A DNA stretch of 64,000 nucleotides from Streptomyces chryseus (GCF_014650755.1 NZ_BMVO01000011.1:124001-188000), one strand, 5' to 3'. Positions 23,530 through 32,833 are shown, counted from the stretch's first letter. Notes: generated from the letters alone by a model not told the origin. Numbers and translations: made by a program.

Positions 23530-24642
23530 ATGGGCCTCACCAGCAACACAGTTCTGGCACTGGCCGCGCTCCTGGCCGCGCTGCTGTTCGTCGCCACAGT
23601 CTTGCTCTGGCCTCGCCTGGCAGGCCGCACCTGGCGCTCCGTACTGGGCCGTGTCGCTCTGCTCCTCGTGACCCAGCTGCTGCTCTTCGCCACGCTGGGG
23701 CTCGCCGCCAACAAGTCCTTCCTCTTCTACGGTTCGTGGACCGACCTGTTCGGCCAGGAGACCGAACTGGGAGTGGTGGTCGACCACTCGGCCGCCGCCA
23801 GGGACATCACGGTCGTCGGTAAGCAGGGCATGGACGTGCCGGGGGGTTCGAAGCCGAGGGTGGGCGGCCAGATACAGAAGATCGTCATAGCGGGGGAGAA
23901 GTCGAAGATCGCCGGGCAGGCGTACGTGTACCTGCCGCCCGAGTACTTCAAACCCCGGTACGCCGACCAGAACTTCCCGGCGGCGCTCGTGCTCACCGGG
24001 TACCCCGGCACGGCCGAGAACCTGCTCAAGGGGCTGCGCTACCCGCGCACCGCGCACACCCAGGCGCAGGCGGGCCGGACGCAGCCGATGATCCTGGTGA
24101 TGCTGCGGCCCACGGTGGCGCCCCCGAGGGACACCGAGTGCGTGGACGTGCCGCGCGGACCGCAGACCGAGACCTTCCTCGCCCAGGACATCCCCAAGGC
24201 GGTGTCGGAGACCTACCGCGTCGGCACCAGGGCGCGGAGCTGGGGCGTCATCGGGAACTCGACCGGTGGTTACTGCGCCCTGAAGTTCGCCCTCCACCAC
24301 CCGGGGACGTTCGGCGCGGGCGCCGGCCTCTCCGCGTACTACCGGGCTGCCGAGGACCCGACGACCGGCGACCTCTTCCACGGGGACGACCGCGCGCGCA
24401 AGCGGGCCGACCTGCTGTGGAGCCTGGACCACGTCAAGCCGTCGAACACCTCGTTCCTCGTGACCAGTTCCCGGCACGGCGAGGACAACCTGAAGGAGAC
24501 GGAGCGGTTCGTGGCGAAGGTGCGGCCGCCCGCCCGGGTCTCCTCGATCACCCTGGACAGCGGGGGCCACAACTTCGGCACCTGGCGGCGTGAGATACCG
24601 GCCGCCATGGAGTGGCTCGGCGGCAGGCTCAGGGCGAACTGA
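23530..24642 (+). CDS. Membrane-anchored alpha/beta-hydrolase (esterase family)
   Basis: A 370-aa protein with two or three N-terminal hydrophobic segments (residues 5-62) and an extracytoplasmic alpha/beta-hydrolase domain of the esterase D / mycolyltransferase-like family. The nucleophile serine sits in VIGNSTGGYCALKFAL, and the likely catalytic histidine in LDSGGHNFGTWRREIP near the C-terminus. YVYLPPEYFKP near residue 130 is also typical of this esterase family. It is divergent from the MprF-like gene; such pairing suggests hydrolysis of aminoacyl-lipids or a related envelope role, which is an inference. The ribosome site is weak. Its last 14 nt overlap the convergent ABC gene. Confidence 0.82.
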   Translation: MGLTSNTVLALAALLAALLFVATVLLWPRLAGRTWRSVLGRVALLLVTQLLLFATLGLAANKSFLFYGSWTDLFGQETELGVVVDHSAAARDITVVGKQGMDVPGGSKPRVGGQIQKIVIAGEKSKIAGQAYVYLPPEYFKPRYADQNFPAALVLTGYPGTAENLLKGLRYPRTAHTQAQAGRTQPMILVMLRPTVAPPRDTECVDVPRGPQTETFLAQDIPKAVSETYRVGTRARSWGVIGNSTGGYCALKFALHHPGTFGAGAGLSAYYRAAEDPTTGDLFHGDDRARKRADLLWSLDHVKPSNTSFLVTSSRHGEDNLKETERFVAKVRPPARVSSITLDSGGHNFGTWRREIPAAMEWLGGRLRAN

Positions 24643-25795
24643 CGGACTCCACCGCGACGGCGGTACGGGGAAGTTCCTGCGCGTCGGCGTCGATGGACCG
24701 GCGCAGCGCCTCGTGGAGGCGGGCCGGTGTGAGCACGCCCAGGAAGCGGCCCGCGCTCTTCTCGTCGATGACCGCGATCCACCCGGCGTCGTGCTGGAGC
24801 ATCGTGGAGAACGCCTGCTTGAGGGAGGCGCCGACGGGCAGCCACGCCTCCATCCGGCGCGCGTGCTCCCGTACGGTCCCGCCGGCCCCGCGGACCTGCT
24901 CGGCGGAGATCCAGCCGTGCAGGTCGTCGGCGCTGTCGAGCACGACGGCCCAGCGGGCTCCCTCGGCGGTCAGCGCGGCGGCGGCCCGCTCGACCGGGTC
25001 GTCGAGGTGGACGACGGGCGGCTGTTCCAGGTCGCCGGGTTCGATGGGGGTGACGGACAGCCGCTTCAGGCCCCGGTCGGCGCCGACGAAATCGGCGACG
25101 TACGGCGTGGCGGGCGCGCCGAGGACGGCGGCCGGGGCGTCGAACTGCTCGATCCTGCCCTGCCCGTAGACGGCGATGCGGTCGCCGAGGCGCACGGCCT
25201 CCTCGATGTCGTGGGTCACGAACAGCACGGTCTTGCGCACCTGGGACTGGAGCCGCAGGAACTCGTTCTGGAGGTGCTCGCGGACCACCGGATCGACCGC
25301 GCCGAAGGGCTCGTCCATGAGCAGTACGGGCGGGTCGGCGGCCAGCGCCCTGGCCACGCCGACGCGCTGGCGCTGGCCGCCGGAGAGCTGGTCGGGGTAG
25401 CGGTCGCCGTGGACGGACGGGTCGAGACCGACCAGGTCGAGGAGTTCGGCGGCGCGCTCGCGGGCCTTGGCGCGCTTGACGCCGAGGAGGTGCGGGACGG
25501 TCGCGGTGTTGTCCAGGACCGTCCTGTGGGGGAAGAGGCCGACCTGCTGGATGACATAGCCGATACGGCGGCGGAGCTGGACGGGGTCGACGGTGGATAT
25601 GTCGTCCCCGTCCAGGAGAATCCGGCCGTCGCTCGGCTCGATCAGCCGGTTCACCATCTTCATGGTGGTGGTCTTGCCGCACCCGGACGGCCCGACGAGC
25701 GTGACCAGTTCGCCCTCGGCGACTTCGAAGGAGAGGTCGTCGACGGCGGTGGTGCCGTCGGCGTACCGCTTGGTGACGTGCTCGAATCGGATCAT
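24629..25795 (-). CDS. Osmoprotectant ABC transporter ATP-binding protein with CBS domains (OpuA-like)
   Basis: A 388-aa ATPase of the glycine betaine/carnitine/choline uptake family. Walker A GPSGCGKTT, signature LSGGQRQRVGVARAL and Walker B VLLMDEPFGAVDP are in order, followed by the FVTHDIEEAV H-loop. The C-terminal third has two CBS-like repeats (VVHLDDPVERAAAALTAEG; AGWIAVIDEKSAGRFLGV), which in OpuA sense ionic strength. ATG 25795 begins IRFEHVTKRYADGT, the usual start. It is transcribed divergently from its two permeases and binding protein, so the system is split over two transcripts sharing a 128-bp control region. Confidence 0.92.
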   Translation of the reverse strand: MIRFEHVTKRYADGTTAVDDLSFEVAEGELVTLVGPSGCGKTTTMKMVNRLIEPSDGRILLDGDDISTVDPVQLRRRIGYVIQQVGLFPHRTVLDNTATVPHLLGVKRAKARERAAELLDLVGLDPSVHGDRYPDQLSGGQRQRVGVARALAADPPVLLMDEPFGAVDPVVREHLQNEFLRLQSQVRKTVLFVTHDIEEAVRLGDRIAVYGQGRIEQFDAPAAVLGAPATPYVADFVGADRGLKRLSVTPIEPGDLEQPPVVHLDDPVERAAAALTAEGARWAVVLDSADDLHGWISAEQVRGAGGTVREHARRMEAWLPVGASLKQAFSTMLQHDAGWIAVIDEKSAGRFLGVLTPARLHEALRRSIDADAQELPRTAVAVESVSSP

Positions 25796-25923
25796 GAGTC
25801 CCCATTGTGGCCGGTCCGGTGTCACGACCATGTTGCGGGAACGTGGCGGATTCCGGTGGCTGTCAGTGGCCGGGGATAGGGTCGTCAGACATAAGTTCGG
25901 GTTCTCGGGGGAGGTGGGGCGGC

Positions 25924-26673
25924 ATGAGCGGCCGGAGCTGCCTGACGGCGAACGACTGGATCTGCGCGGAGTACGTCCGCTCCCGGGGCCAGGAGTTGAC
26001 CGACGCGACCGTCCAGCATGTGTGGATCACGGTGGTCTCGGTGGTGATCGGTCTGCTGATCGCCTTCCCGCTGGCGCTGCTCGCGCGGGGCGCGGACGGC
26101 CGCCGGTCGCGGTTCGCGGGGCCGGTCCTCGGCCTGACGACCGTGCTCTACACGGTCCCGTCGCTGGCGATGTTCTCGTTGCTGCTGCCGGTGTTCGGGC
26201 TCTCGGCGGCCGTGGTGGTCACGGGGCTCGTCCTCTATTCGCTGACCGTCCTCGTGCGCAACATCCTGGCCGGGCTCGAAGCGGTGCCGGCGGAGGCGCG
26301 GGAGGCCGCGCTCGGGATGGGGTACGGCCGGGGGCGGCTGCTCTGGGAGGTCGAACTGCCGCTCGCGCTGCCCGCGCTGCTGGCCGGGGTGCGGATAGCG
26401 ACGGTGTCGACGGTGGCCCTGACGACGGTCGGCGCGATCGTGGGGTACGGCGGCCTGGGGACCCTGATCGTGGACGGCCTCGACTCCCTCTTCAAGGCAC
26501 AGGTGCTGACGGCGTCCGTGATCTGCGTGCTGCTCGCGGTGGCGGCCGACCTGCTCCTGCTCGGCGTGCAGCGGGCGCTCACTCCGTGGACCAGGGCGCC
26601 GAAGCGCCGTGAACCCCGCATACGCACCGGCGGCGCCCCTGTCCGTACGACCCGTGTCGCGAAAGCCGGCTGA
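25924..26673 (+). CDS. Osmoprotectant ABC transporter permease 1
   Basis: A 249-aa inner-membrane subunit with about five or six transmembrane segments. The ABC permease loop AVPAEAREAALGMGYGRGRLLWEVELP, which docks on the ATPase, is clear. The start ATG 25924 has GGGAGG about 10 nt upstream; upstream in-frame sequence covers the control region and is not coding-like. It is 3 nt before the next permease gene and shares an operon with it and the binding protein. Confidence 0.9.
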   Translation: MSGRSCLTANDWICAEYVRSRGQELTDATVQHVWITVVSVVIGLLIAFPLALLARGADGRRSRFAGPVLGLTTVLYTVPSLAMFSLLLPVFGLSAAVVVTGLVLYSLTVLVRNILAGLEAVPAEAREAALGMGYGRGRLLWEVELPLALPALLAGVRIATVSTVALTTVGAIVGYGGLGTLIVDGLDSLFKAQVLTASVICVLLAVAADLLLLGVQRALTPWTRAPKRREPRIRTGGAPVRTTRVAKAG

Positions 26674-26676
26674 GCC

Positions 26677-27363
26677 GTGGGAGCGATCGGGGACGCCTTC
26701 ACCTGGCTGGCGACGGGTGCCAACTGGCAGGGCGAGAGCGGCGTCTGGAACCGGCTGGCCGAGCACCTGTACTTCAGCGGCGTGTGCCTGCTGCTGTCCT
26801 GTCTGATCGCGCTGCCCGTGGCGCTGTGGCTCGGCCACCTGGGCCGGGGCGGCGCGCTGGCGGTCAACCTCTCCAACGTGGGGCGGGCGATCCCCACTCT
26901 CGCGGTGCTGGTCCTGCTGACGCTCACCCCCCTGGGGAGGCAGGGCGACCTGCCGACGATCATCGCGCTCGTGCTGTTCGCCGTGCCGCCGCTGCTCACC
27001 AACGCGTACATCGGCATGCGGGAGGTCGACCGGGCGGTGGTGGAGGCCGCGCGCGGGATGGGCATGTCGGGGTGGCAGGTGTTCGTACGGGTCGAACTGC
27101 CCCTCGCGTACCCGCTGGTGATGACCGGGCTCAGGTCGGCGTCCGTCCAGGTGGTCGCCACGGCCACGCTCGCCGCCATGGCGGGCGAGGGCGGGCTGGG
27201 GCGGATCATCACGGCCGGCTTCAACACGTACAACACGCCACAGGTGGTGGCGGGCGCACTGCTCGTCGCCGTCCTGGCGCTGCTGGTGGAGGGCGCGCTG
27301 GTGGCGGCGGACCGGCTGCTCGACCCGATGCGCGGGCGGGACTCCGGGCGGCGCACGGCCTGA
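26677..27363 (+). CDS. Osmoprotectant ABC transporter permease 2
   Basis: A 228-aa permease paralogous to the preceding gene, with the docking loop EAARGMGMSGWQVFVRVELP. GTG 26677 begins 3 nt after the upstream stop. Two different permeases and one ATPase are the standard OpuB/OpuC-type arrangement. The binding-protein gene follows 49 nt downstream. Confidence 0.9.
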   Translation: MGAIGDAFTWLATGANWQGESGVWNRLAEHLYFSGVCLLLSCLIALPVALWLGHLGRGGALAVNLSNVGRAIPTLAVLVLLTLTPLGRQGDLPTIIALVLFAVPPLLTNAYIGMREVDRAVVEAARGMGMSGWQVFVRVELPLAYPLVMTGLRSASVQVVATATLAAMAGEGGLGRIITAGFNTYNTPQVVAGALLVAVLALLVEGALVAADRLLDPMRGRDSGRRTA

Positions 27364-27412
27364 CGATGTCTGTTTCGTTCTTCTGTTTTCTTCCTCTTGG
27401 ATGGTGAACCTC

Positions 27413-28393
27413 ATGAGCAGGACCTCGCGCACAGCGGGTGCGGTAGTGGCCGTGATCGCACTGGCCGGCGGGCTGGCGGCATGCGGCGGCGACAGCCTGG
27501 AGAAGGGCAAGGACGGCGGCTCCGACCAGGCCGGCGCGGGCGGGCAGAAGACGTCGCTGGTGATCGGTTCGGCCGGATTCACCGAGTCCAAGGTGCTGGC
27601 CGAGCTGTACGCGCAGGTCCTCAGGGACGCCGGATACGCCACCACCATCAAGACGGTGGAGAACCGCGAACTGTACGAACCCGCCCTGGAGAAGGGCGAG
27701 ATCGACGTCGTACCGGAATACGCCGCTACGCTTGCCGAATTCCTCAACGCGAAGGTGAACGGCCCCAAGGCTCCGGAGAAGAATCCGGTCGCGTCCAGCG
27801 ATGTGGCCGCCACCTTCAAAGCACTGGAGAAGCTCGCGGAGCCGCGCGGACTGAAGGCGCTGCCGGCCGGTGAGGCGGTCGACCAGAACGCCTTCGCGGT
27901 GAGCAGGGAATACGCCGAGAAGAACGACCTGAAGACCCTTTCCGACCTGGGTGAGTCCAAGCTCAAGGTGAAGATCGCGGCGGGCGACGAGTGCGAGATC
28001 CGGCCCTTCTGCGCACCCGGCCTGAAGAAGGAGTACGGGATCGACGTCACCGGCGTCGACCCCAAGGGCGTGGGCACCCCGCAGGCCAAGCAGGCGGTGA
28101 AGGACGGCGCGGACCAGCTCGTGCTGACCACGACGACCGACGCGACGCTGGAGGGCTTCGGACTCGTACTCCTGGAGGACGACAAGAAGCTGCAGAACGC
28201 CGACAACATCCTGCCGGTGGTCAATGCGAAGGACGCCGGAACGCCGGAGATAGCCGACGCGCTCGGCAAGCTCACCAAGGCGCTGACGACCGAGGATCTG
28301 GTGGAGCTGAACCGCAGGATCGACGCGGAACGGGTGAAGCCCGTGGACGCGGCGAAGGAGTATCTGGAGTCGAAGGGGCTGATCAAGAAGTAG
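27413..28393 (+). CDS. Osmoprotectant ABC transporter substrate-binding lipoprotein
   Basis: A 326-aa lipoprotein: hydrophobic leader followed by the lipobox LAAC, then an OpuAC/ProX-type solute-binding domain (LVIGSAGFTESKVLAELYAQVL, EKGEIDVVPEYAATLAEFL). It captures the quaternary-ammonium or similar osmolyte outside the membrane and delivers it to the two permeases upstream. The exact ligand is not readable. ATG 27413 is preferred for its GGTGA; ATG 27401 is four codons upstream in frame. A hairpin at 28414-28439 ends the operon. Confidence 0.92.
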   Translation: MSRTSRTAGAVVAVIALAGGLAACGGDSLEKGKDGGSDQAGAGGQKTSLVIGSAGFTESKVLAELYAQVLRDAGYATTIKTVENRELYEPALEKGEIDVVPEYAATLAEFLNAKVNGPKAPEKNPVASSDVAATFKALEKLAEPRGLKALPAGEAVDQNAFAVSREYAEKNDLKTLSDLGESKLKVKIAAGDECEIRPFCAPGLKKEYGIDVTGVDPKGVGTPQAKQAVKDGADQLVLTTTTDATLEGFGLVLLEDDKKLQNADNILPVVNAKDAGTPEIADALGKLTKALTTEDLVELNRRIDAERVKPVDAAKEYLESKGLIKK

Positions 28394-28413
28394 CCCGCGC
28401 GGGAATTGGGTAA

Positions 28414-28439
28414 CCGCCCGGGAACACTTTGCCGGGCGG
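28414..28439 (+). terminator. Terminator of the osmoprotectant uptake operon
   Basis: CCGCCCGG and CCGGGCGG form a perfect 8-bp stem with a 10-nt loop, 20 nt after the binding-protein stop. A G-rich rather than T-rich tail follows. Confidence 0.55.
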
Positions 28440-28477
28440 GTCCCCATCCGCCGTCTACGCACGGTAAATTTCAGGCC

Positions 28478-29428
28478 ATGCCACGTGGACGTCACCGCCA
28501 TTCGCCACCCCTGCACAGGCTGCTTCCGCCTTCCGCGGTCGCCGGCGCTTCAATACTCTGCGCCGCCGGTGCCTGGTTGTTCACGGAACCGGTGGTGTTG
28601 CGCGGTCTGGTCGCGGCGGCCGCGGCCGCGGCGGTCACCGGCGCGGTCCTCATGCGCGGCTGGGACCGTGCGGCGGGCCGTCGGGTCGCGGAGCTGACGA
28701 GGGCGCGCGCGAACGACGAGTGGAAGACCGAGGAGCGCATCGCGGATCTCGAGTCGGACATCGAGGAGTCGCGCGAACTGCGCGCCAAGCTCGACGCGAA
28801 GCTGCGCGCCAAGCGGGTCGAGCTGGCCGCGCTGCGCGGCGAACACGCCGCGCTGCTGCGGCGGTACGCGACGGCGGAGACCGAGCGTGCCAGCGCGCTG
28901 GAAGGCCGGCGCCTGCTGGCGATCGAGGCCGCGGCCCCCGCGAAGGCGCTGCCCGCCGCGGGCAGTTCGCTGACGCCGTCCGCCTACCTGCGCGCGAACA
29001 TGGCGCTGGACAAGCTGTCGCGCAACGCGGCGGAGCAGGCGTCCCGCGCGTCGCGCGAGGCGCGGGACCACGGGGTGGCCGAGCCGGAGGGGAAGCACGA
29101 GGCGGCCGCCGGTAGCGACGTCGCGTCCACCCCGGAACGCGCTCGCCCGTCGTCCGCCGTCGTCCCGTACGCCGCCGGGCGTCGCCGCGCCTCGCGCATC
29201 CAGGGTGGCTTCGACTTCTTCGGCAACCAGAAGTCCGCCGCCGCGGCGATCGAGGCGGTGCAGAACGAGGACCTCGCGGACGTGGTGGGCGAGGAGGCAC
29301 TGGCCGACGCGCGCCGTGGAGCGGACGGGCCGGCGGAGAGCCGGCCGGTGGGCCAGGTCATCGATCTGACGGCCCATGACGAAACGGAACAGCTCGACGT
29401 GGCGGTCCTGCGCAGCGCGATCTCGTAA
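28478..29428 (+). CDS. Conserved-looking membrane protein with a coiled coil
   Basis: A 316-aa protein of unknown function. A basic N-terminus (PRGRHRHSPPLHRLL) precedes two hydrophobic helices (about residues 20-58). A charged heptad-like coiled coil follows at roughly 65-130 (ADLESDIEESRELRAKLDAKL), then an Ala-rich disordered tail with a possible FGNQKSAAAAIEAVQ segment. The N-terminal topology suggests an anchored cytoplasmic coiled coil. ATG 28478 has only a weak ribosome site. It stands alone between the uptake operon and the convergent response-regulator gene. I do not recognise a named family. Confidence 0.7.
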   Translation: MPRGRHRHSPPLHRLLPPSAVAGASILCAAGAWLFTEPVVLRGLVAAAAAAAVTGAVLMRGWDRAAGRRVAELTRARANDEWKTEERIADLESDIEESRELRAKLDAKLRAKRVELAALRGEHAALLRRYATAETERASALEGRRLLAIEAAAPAKALPAAGSSLTPSAYLRANMALDKLSRNAAEQASRASREARDHGVAEPEGKHEAAAGSDVASTPERARPSSAVVPYAAGRRRASRIQGGFDFFGNQKSAAAAIEAVQNEDLADVVGEEALADARRGADGPAESRPVGQVIDLTAHDETEQLDVAVLRSAIS

Positions 29429-29513
29429 CCGGCCGCCGGGCGGGGGCGGGAGGGGGCGCTTCCCCGGGGCGGGTTTCGTCCGCACCCCTTCCGCCCGCAC
29501 GCGGGGACGTGCC

Positions 29514-30203
29514 CTAGGACAGGGCCGAGCCGCCGCCGCCCGCGCGCACCAGTCCCGACTCGTACGCCAGCACGACCACCTGGACCCGGTCGCGCAGGCC
29601 GAGCTTGGTCAGGATGCGGCCCACGTGCGTCTTGACCGTGGCCTCCGACAGCACGAGCCGCGCCGCGATCTCGCCGTTCGACAGCCCCTGCGCCACCAGC
29701 AGCATCACCTCGCGCTCCCGCTCGGTGAGCCGGGCCAGCGCGGAGTCGACGGCCTTGGTCTCCTTGCCCGTGCTCGGCAGCATCGGCGAGAAGCGGTCCA
29801 GCAGACGCCGCGTCGTGGACGGCGCGACGACCGCGTCACCGCTGTGCACCGACCGGATGGCGGCCAGCAGTTCACCCGGCGGCACGTCCTTCAGCATGAA
29901 GCCGCTGGCCCCCGCCTTCAGCCCGGAGAAGGCGTACTCGTCCAGGTCGAACGTGGTCAGGATGAGCACCTTCGGGGCGTCGGGATCCGCGCAGATGCGC
30001 CGCGTGGCCTCCACCCCGTCCAGCCTGGGCATCCGTACGTCCATCAGCACCACGTCCACCGCCGTGGAGCGCAGGACCTCGATCGCCTCCGCCCCGTCAC
30101 CGGCCTCCGCCACGACCTCCATGTCCGGCTGCGCCGCCAGCACCATCCGGAAGCCGGTGCGCAGCAGCACCTGGTCGTCTACGAGCATCACGCGGATGGA
30201 CAT
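29514..30203 (-). CDS. NarL/LuxR-family response regulator
   Basis: A 229-aa DNA-binding regulator. The receiver domain has Asp9-Asp10, phospho-acceptor Asp55 in LMDVRMP and the conserved Lys in FMLKDVPP. The C-terminal LuxR helix-turn-helix runs from LTEREREVMLLVAQGLSNGEI to TVKTHVGRILTKL. It is 55 nt downstream of its cognate sensor kinase on the same strand and is cotranscribed. Regulon unknown. Confidence 0.93.
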   Translation of the reverse strand: MSIRVMLVDDQVLLRTGFRMVLAAQPDMEVVAEAGDGAEAIEVLRSTAVDVVLMDVRMPRLDGVEATRRICADPDAPKVLILTTFDLDEYAFSGLKAGASGFMLKDVPPGELLAAIRSVHSGDAVVAPSTTRRLLDRFSPMLPSTGKETKAVDSALARLTEREREVMLLVAQGLSNGEIAARLVLSEATVKTHVGRILTKLGLRDRVQVVVLAYESGLVRAGGGGSALS

Positions 30204-30258
30204 GGGGTGGGGTGCCTTTCGTCGGCGTAACCAGGGATGGGGGTGGCCGGGGTGGCGT

Positions 30259-31464
30259 TCAGTGAGCCGGTTTGAGCGGCAGCAGCGCGCTGATCCGGAA
30301 GCCGCCGCCCGGTCGCGGCCCCGCGTCGAGCGTGCCGCCGACCATACCGACGCGCTCGCGCATGCCGATCAGGCCGTGCCCCCGTCCGTCCGCGCCGCCG
30401 TCCTCGTACAGCTCGTGCGCCGCGCCCCGCCCGTCGTCCTCGACGAGCAGACCGAGCCCGTCGTCGAAGTACACGAGCCGCACGCTCGCGCCCGCTTCGG
30501 GCCCGCCGTGCTTGCGCGTGTTGGTGAGGGCCTCCTGCACGATGCGGTACGCCGTCAGCTCCACCCCGCTGGGCAGCGGGCGCGGGGTGCCCTCGACCTT
30601 GAAGTCGACGGTCAGGCCGGCGGTGCGGACCTGCTCGACGAGGTCCTCGATCTGCTCCACGTCGGGCTGGGGCACGTACTCGCCGCTCTCCTGGTGCTCG
30701 CCGGTCCGCAGTACGCCCAGCAGCCGCCGCATCTCGGCGAGCGCCTGGCGGCCGGTCGTGGAGATCGTCTCCAGTGCCTGCCTGGCCTGTGCGGGCGAGG
30801 CGTCCATGACGTACGCCGCGCCGTCGGCCTGCACCACCATCACGGAGACGTTGTGCGCGACGACGTCGTGCAGCTCACGGGCGATACGGGCCCGCTCGGC
30901 GGCGACGGCGACCTTCGACTGCGCCTCGCGCTCCTTCTCCAGGCGGGCGGCGCGCTCCTCCAGCTCGGCGAAGTACGCCCGCCGGGTGTGCATCGAGTCG
31001 CCGAGGACCCACGCCAGCGCGAAGGGCAGGGCCATGACGATCACGAAGAAGACCGACGCGAGGACCGAGCTGCCGCCGGTCTCGGCGGGCCAGCGCAGTG
31101 CCGCCAGCGGGGCGGCCGTCAGCCCGCCGAAGAGGGCCACGCGCGATATCCAGCGTGGTCCGTCGCTCGCGGCGACGGTGTAGATGACGACGAGCATGGC
31201 CCAGTCGGCCGGATTGACCTCCACGTCGAACACCAGCTGCGCCACGCCCATCAGGACGGCCAGCAGCAGCATCTTCTCCGGAGCGCGGCGGCGCAGGGCC
31301 ACCACGAGGCAGAGCAGCGCGATGACAGGGACGGCCGCGATCCGCGACTGGGTGCCCATCGGCGCCTGGACGGCCCACAGCAGGGAGAACCCGAGGAGCG
31401 TCACAGCCCAGAAGCTGTCGACCGTCGTCGGGTGCCTGCGGAGGAAATCGTAGAGGCGTTGCAC
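30259..31464 (-). CDS. NarL-type sensor histidine kinase
   Basis: A 401-aa membrane kinase of the HisKA_3 class. The N-terminal half has about five or six hydrophobic segments with little extracytoplasmic sequence, so it may sense within the membrane. The phospho-acceptor His lies in IARELHDVVAHNVSVM, followed by the HATPase_c region (YRIVQEALTNTRKHG, GLLVEDDGRG, GHGLIGMRERV). GTG 31464 has a poor ribosome site. It is the upstream partner of the response regulator and is divergent from the methyltransferase gene. Confidence 0.9.
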   Translation of the reverse strand: MQRLYDFLRRHPTTVDSFWAVTLLGFSLLWAVQAPMGTQSRIAAVPVIALLCLVVALRRRAPEKMLLLAVLMGVAQLVFDVEVNPADWAMLVVIYTVAASDGPRWISRVALFGGLTAAPLAALRWPAETGGSSVLASVFFVIVMALPFALAWVLGDSMHTRRAYFAELEERAARLEKEREAQSKVAVAAERARIARELHDVVAHNVSVMVVQADGAAYVMDASPAQARQALETISTTGRQALAEMRRLLGVLRTGEHQESGEYVPQPDVEQIEDLVEQVRTAGLTVDFKVEGTPRPLPSGVELTAYRIVQEALTNTRKHGGPEAGASVRLVYFDDGLGLLVEDDGRGAAHELYEDGGADGRGHGLIGMRERVGMVGGTLDAGPRPGGGFRISALLPLKPAH

Positions 31465-31560
31465 GTAACCCAGCGTAGGGAAATCGAATAGGTGCAGGGG
31501 TCAACCGGAGGAGCGATCCGGTGGGCCGGAGCCTACTCCCCAAGGTGGAGACTTGGTGCC

Positions 31561-32538
31561 GTGACGGATGACTGGCAGCGGTGGCGGGAGGCCGCGGAGC
31601 AGGCGCTCTACGGCCCCGACGGTTTCTACGTACGGCCCGGCGGCCCCGGCCCGTCCGGCCACTTCCGCACGTCGGTGCACGCGTCGGCGCTGTACGCGGG
31701 GGCGGTCGCGCGGCTGCTCGCGGACGTGGACGAGTCGCTGGGGCGGCCGGCGGAGCTGGCGCTGGTCGACGTGGGGGCCGGGCGGGGCGAGCTGCTGTCG
31801 GCGGTGCTGGCGGCGCTGCCGGTGGAAGCGGCGGCGCGAGTGAGGGCGTACGGCGTGGAGCGCGCGCCCCGGCCGCCGGGTCTCGATCACCGCGTCGAGT
31901 GGGCGGCCGAGCCGCCGTCGGGGGTCACCGGACTGCTGTTCGCGAACGAGTGGCTGGACAACGTCCCGGTGGACGTGGCCGAGACCGACGCGGCGGGTGT
32001 CGCGCGGTACGTCCTCGTCCGCCGGGACGGCGAGGAGCGCCTGGGCGACCCGGTGACCGGCCTCGACGCGGACTGGCTCGCGCGCTGGTGGCCGTTGCCG
32101 CCGGACGCCGGGCCCGGGCTGCGGGCCGAGATCGGCCGCCCCCGCGACGCGGCGTGGGCGGCGGCGGTGGCGACGCTGGACGCGGGTCTGGCGGTCGCGG
32201 TGGACTACGCCCACGAGCGGGCGGCGCGACCCCCCTTCGGCACGCTGACGGGCTTCCGGGCGGGCCGGGAGGTACGCCCGGTCCCCGACGGCAGCTGCGA
32301 CATCACCTCCCACGTCGCGCTGGACGCGTGCGCCCTGCCCGGCGCGGAACTCCGCTCGCAGCGGGAGGCACTGCACCGCCTGGGCGTGACGGCCGCCCGC
32401 CCGCCGCTGGCCCTGGCGAGCACGGACCCGGCGGCGTACGTACGGGCGCTGTCGGGGGCGGGCGAGGCGGCGGAGCTGACGGCCCGCGGCGGCCTGGGCG
32501 ACTTCACCTGGCTGAGTCAACCCGTCCCGCTCGCCTGA
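31561..32538 (+). CDS. SAM-dependent methyltransferase, MidA/NDUFAF7 (COG1565) family
   Basis: A 325-aa protein. The SAM-binding motif LVDVGAGRGELLSAVLAAL is near residue 75; GLLFANEWLDNVPVDV and the later AVDYAHERAARPPFGTL are hallmarks of COG1565. In mitochondria, NDUFAF7 methylates an arginine of the complex I subunit NDUFS2, the counterpart of NuoD. Strikingly, a NuoD-family gene follows 295 nt downstream, so this enzyme may modify it; that link is inferred. GTG 31561 follows an AAGGTGGAG. Confidence 0.85.
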   Translation: MTDDWQRWREAAEQALYGPDGFYVRPGGPGPSGHFRTSVHASALYAGAVARLLADVDESLGRPAELALVDVGAGRGELLSAVLAALPVEAAARVRAYGVERAPRPPGLDHRVEWAAEPPSGVTGLLFANEWLDNVPVDVAETDAAGVARYVLVRRDGEERLGDPVTGLDADWLARWWPLPPDAGPGLRAEIGRPRDAAWAAAVATLDAGLAVAVDYAHERAARPPFGTLTGFRAGREVRPVPDGSCDITSHVALDACALPGAELRSQREALHRLGVTAARPPLALASTDPAAYVRALSGAGEAAELTARGGLGDFTWLSQPVPLA

Positions 32539-32833
32539 CCCCCTTCCGCAGCCCCCGGGAGTGGCGGGAGGGGACGTGCCGGGGCGCTCCCCGCAGGGTG
32601 TCGAACGCGACGGGCCCGTACTGACCGCAGCGGTGCCCGAGGGCTCGGCACCCGAGGAGACGCCCGGGCCCAGCCCCGACCCCGCAGTCCCCGTGGCCCC
32701 CACCCCCGCGCCCGACCCCGCAGCCCCCGCGCACAGCGCCCCCGCCCCCGCGCCCCCGCGCCCCCCGCTCCCGCGCGAACCGCGCTCCGCACCCGCTCAC
32801 CGGCGGCGACCCCGGCGGGGGGATACTGGCCGC
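32539..32833 (+). other. Low-complexity C-rich gap before the NuoD-like gene
   Basis: The 295 nt hold a C/G-rich, imperfectly repetitive block (about 32690-32775) made of CCCGCG and CCCCC units. The nuoD frame stays open through it and would encode a Pro/Ala-rich segment, but no good ribosome site marks an upstream start. I see no clear promoter or terminator. Confidence 0.5.

Noticed and set aside
32569..32833. Annotating nuoD2 from the upstream open frame
   Set aside because: The sequence is C-rich low complexity without ribosome site and unlike NuoD family N-termini, so ATG 32834 was kept.
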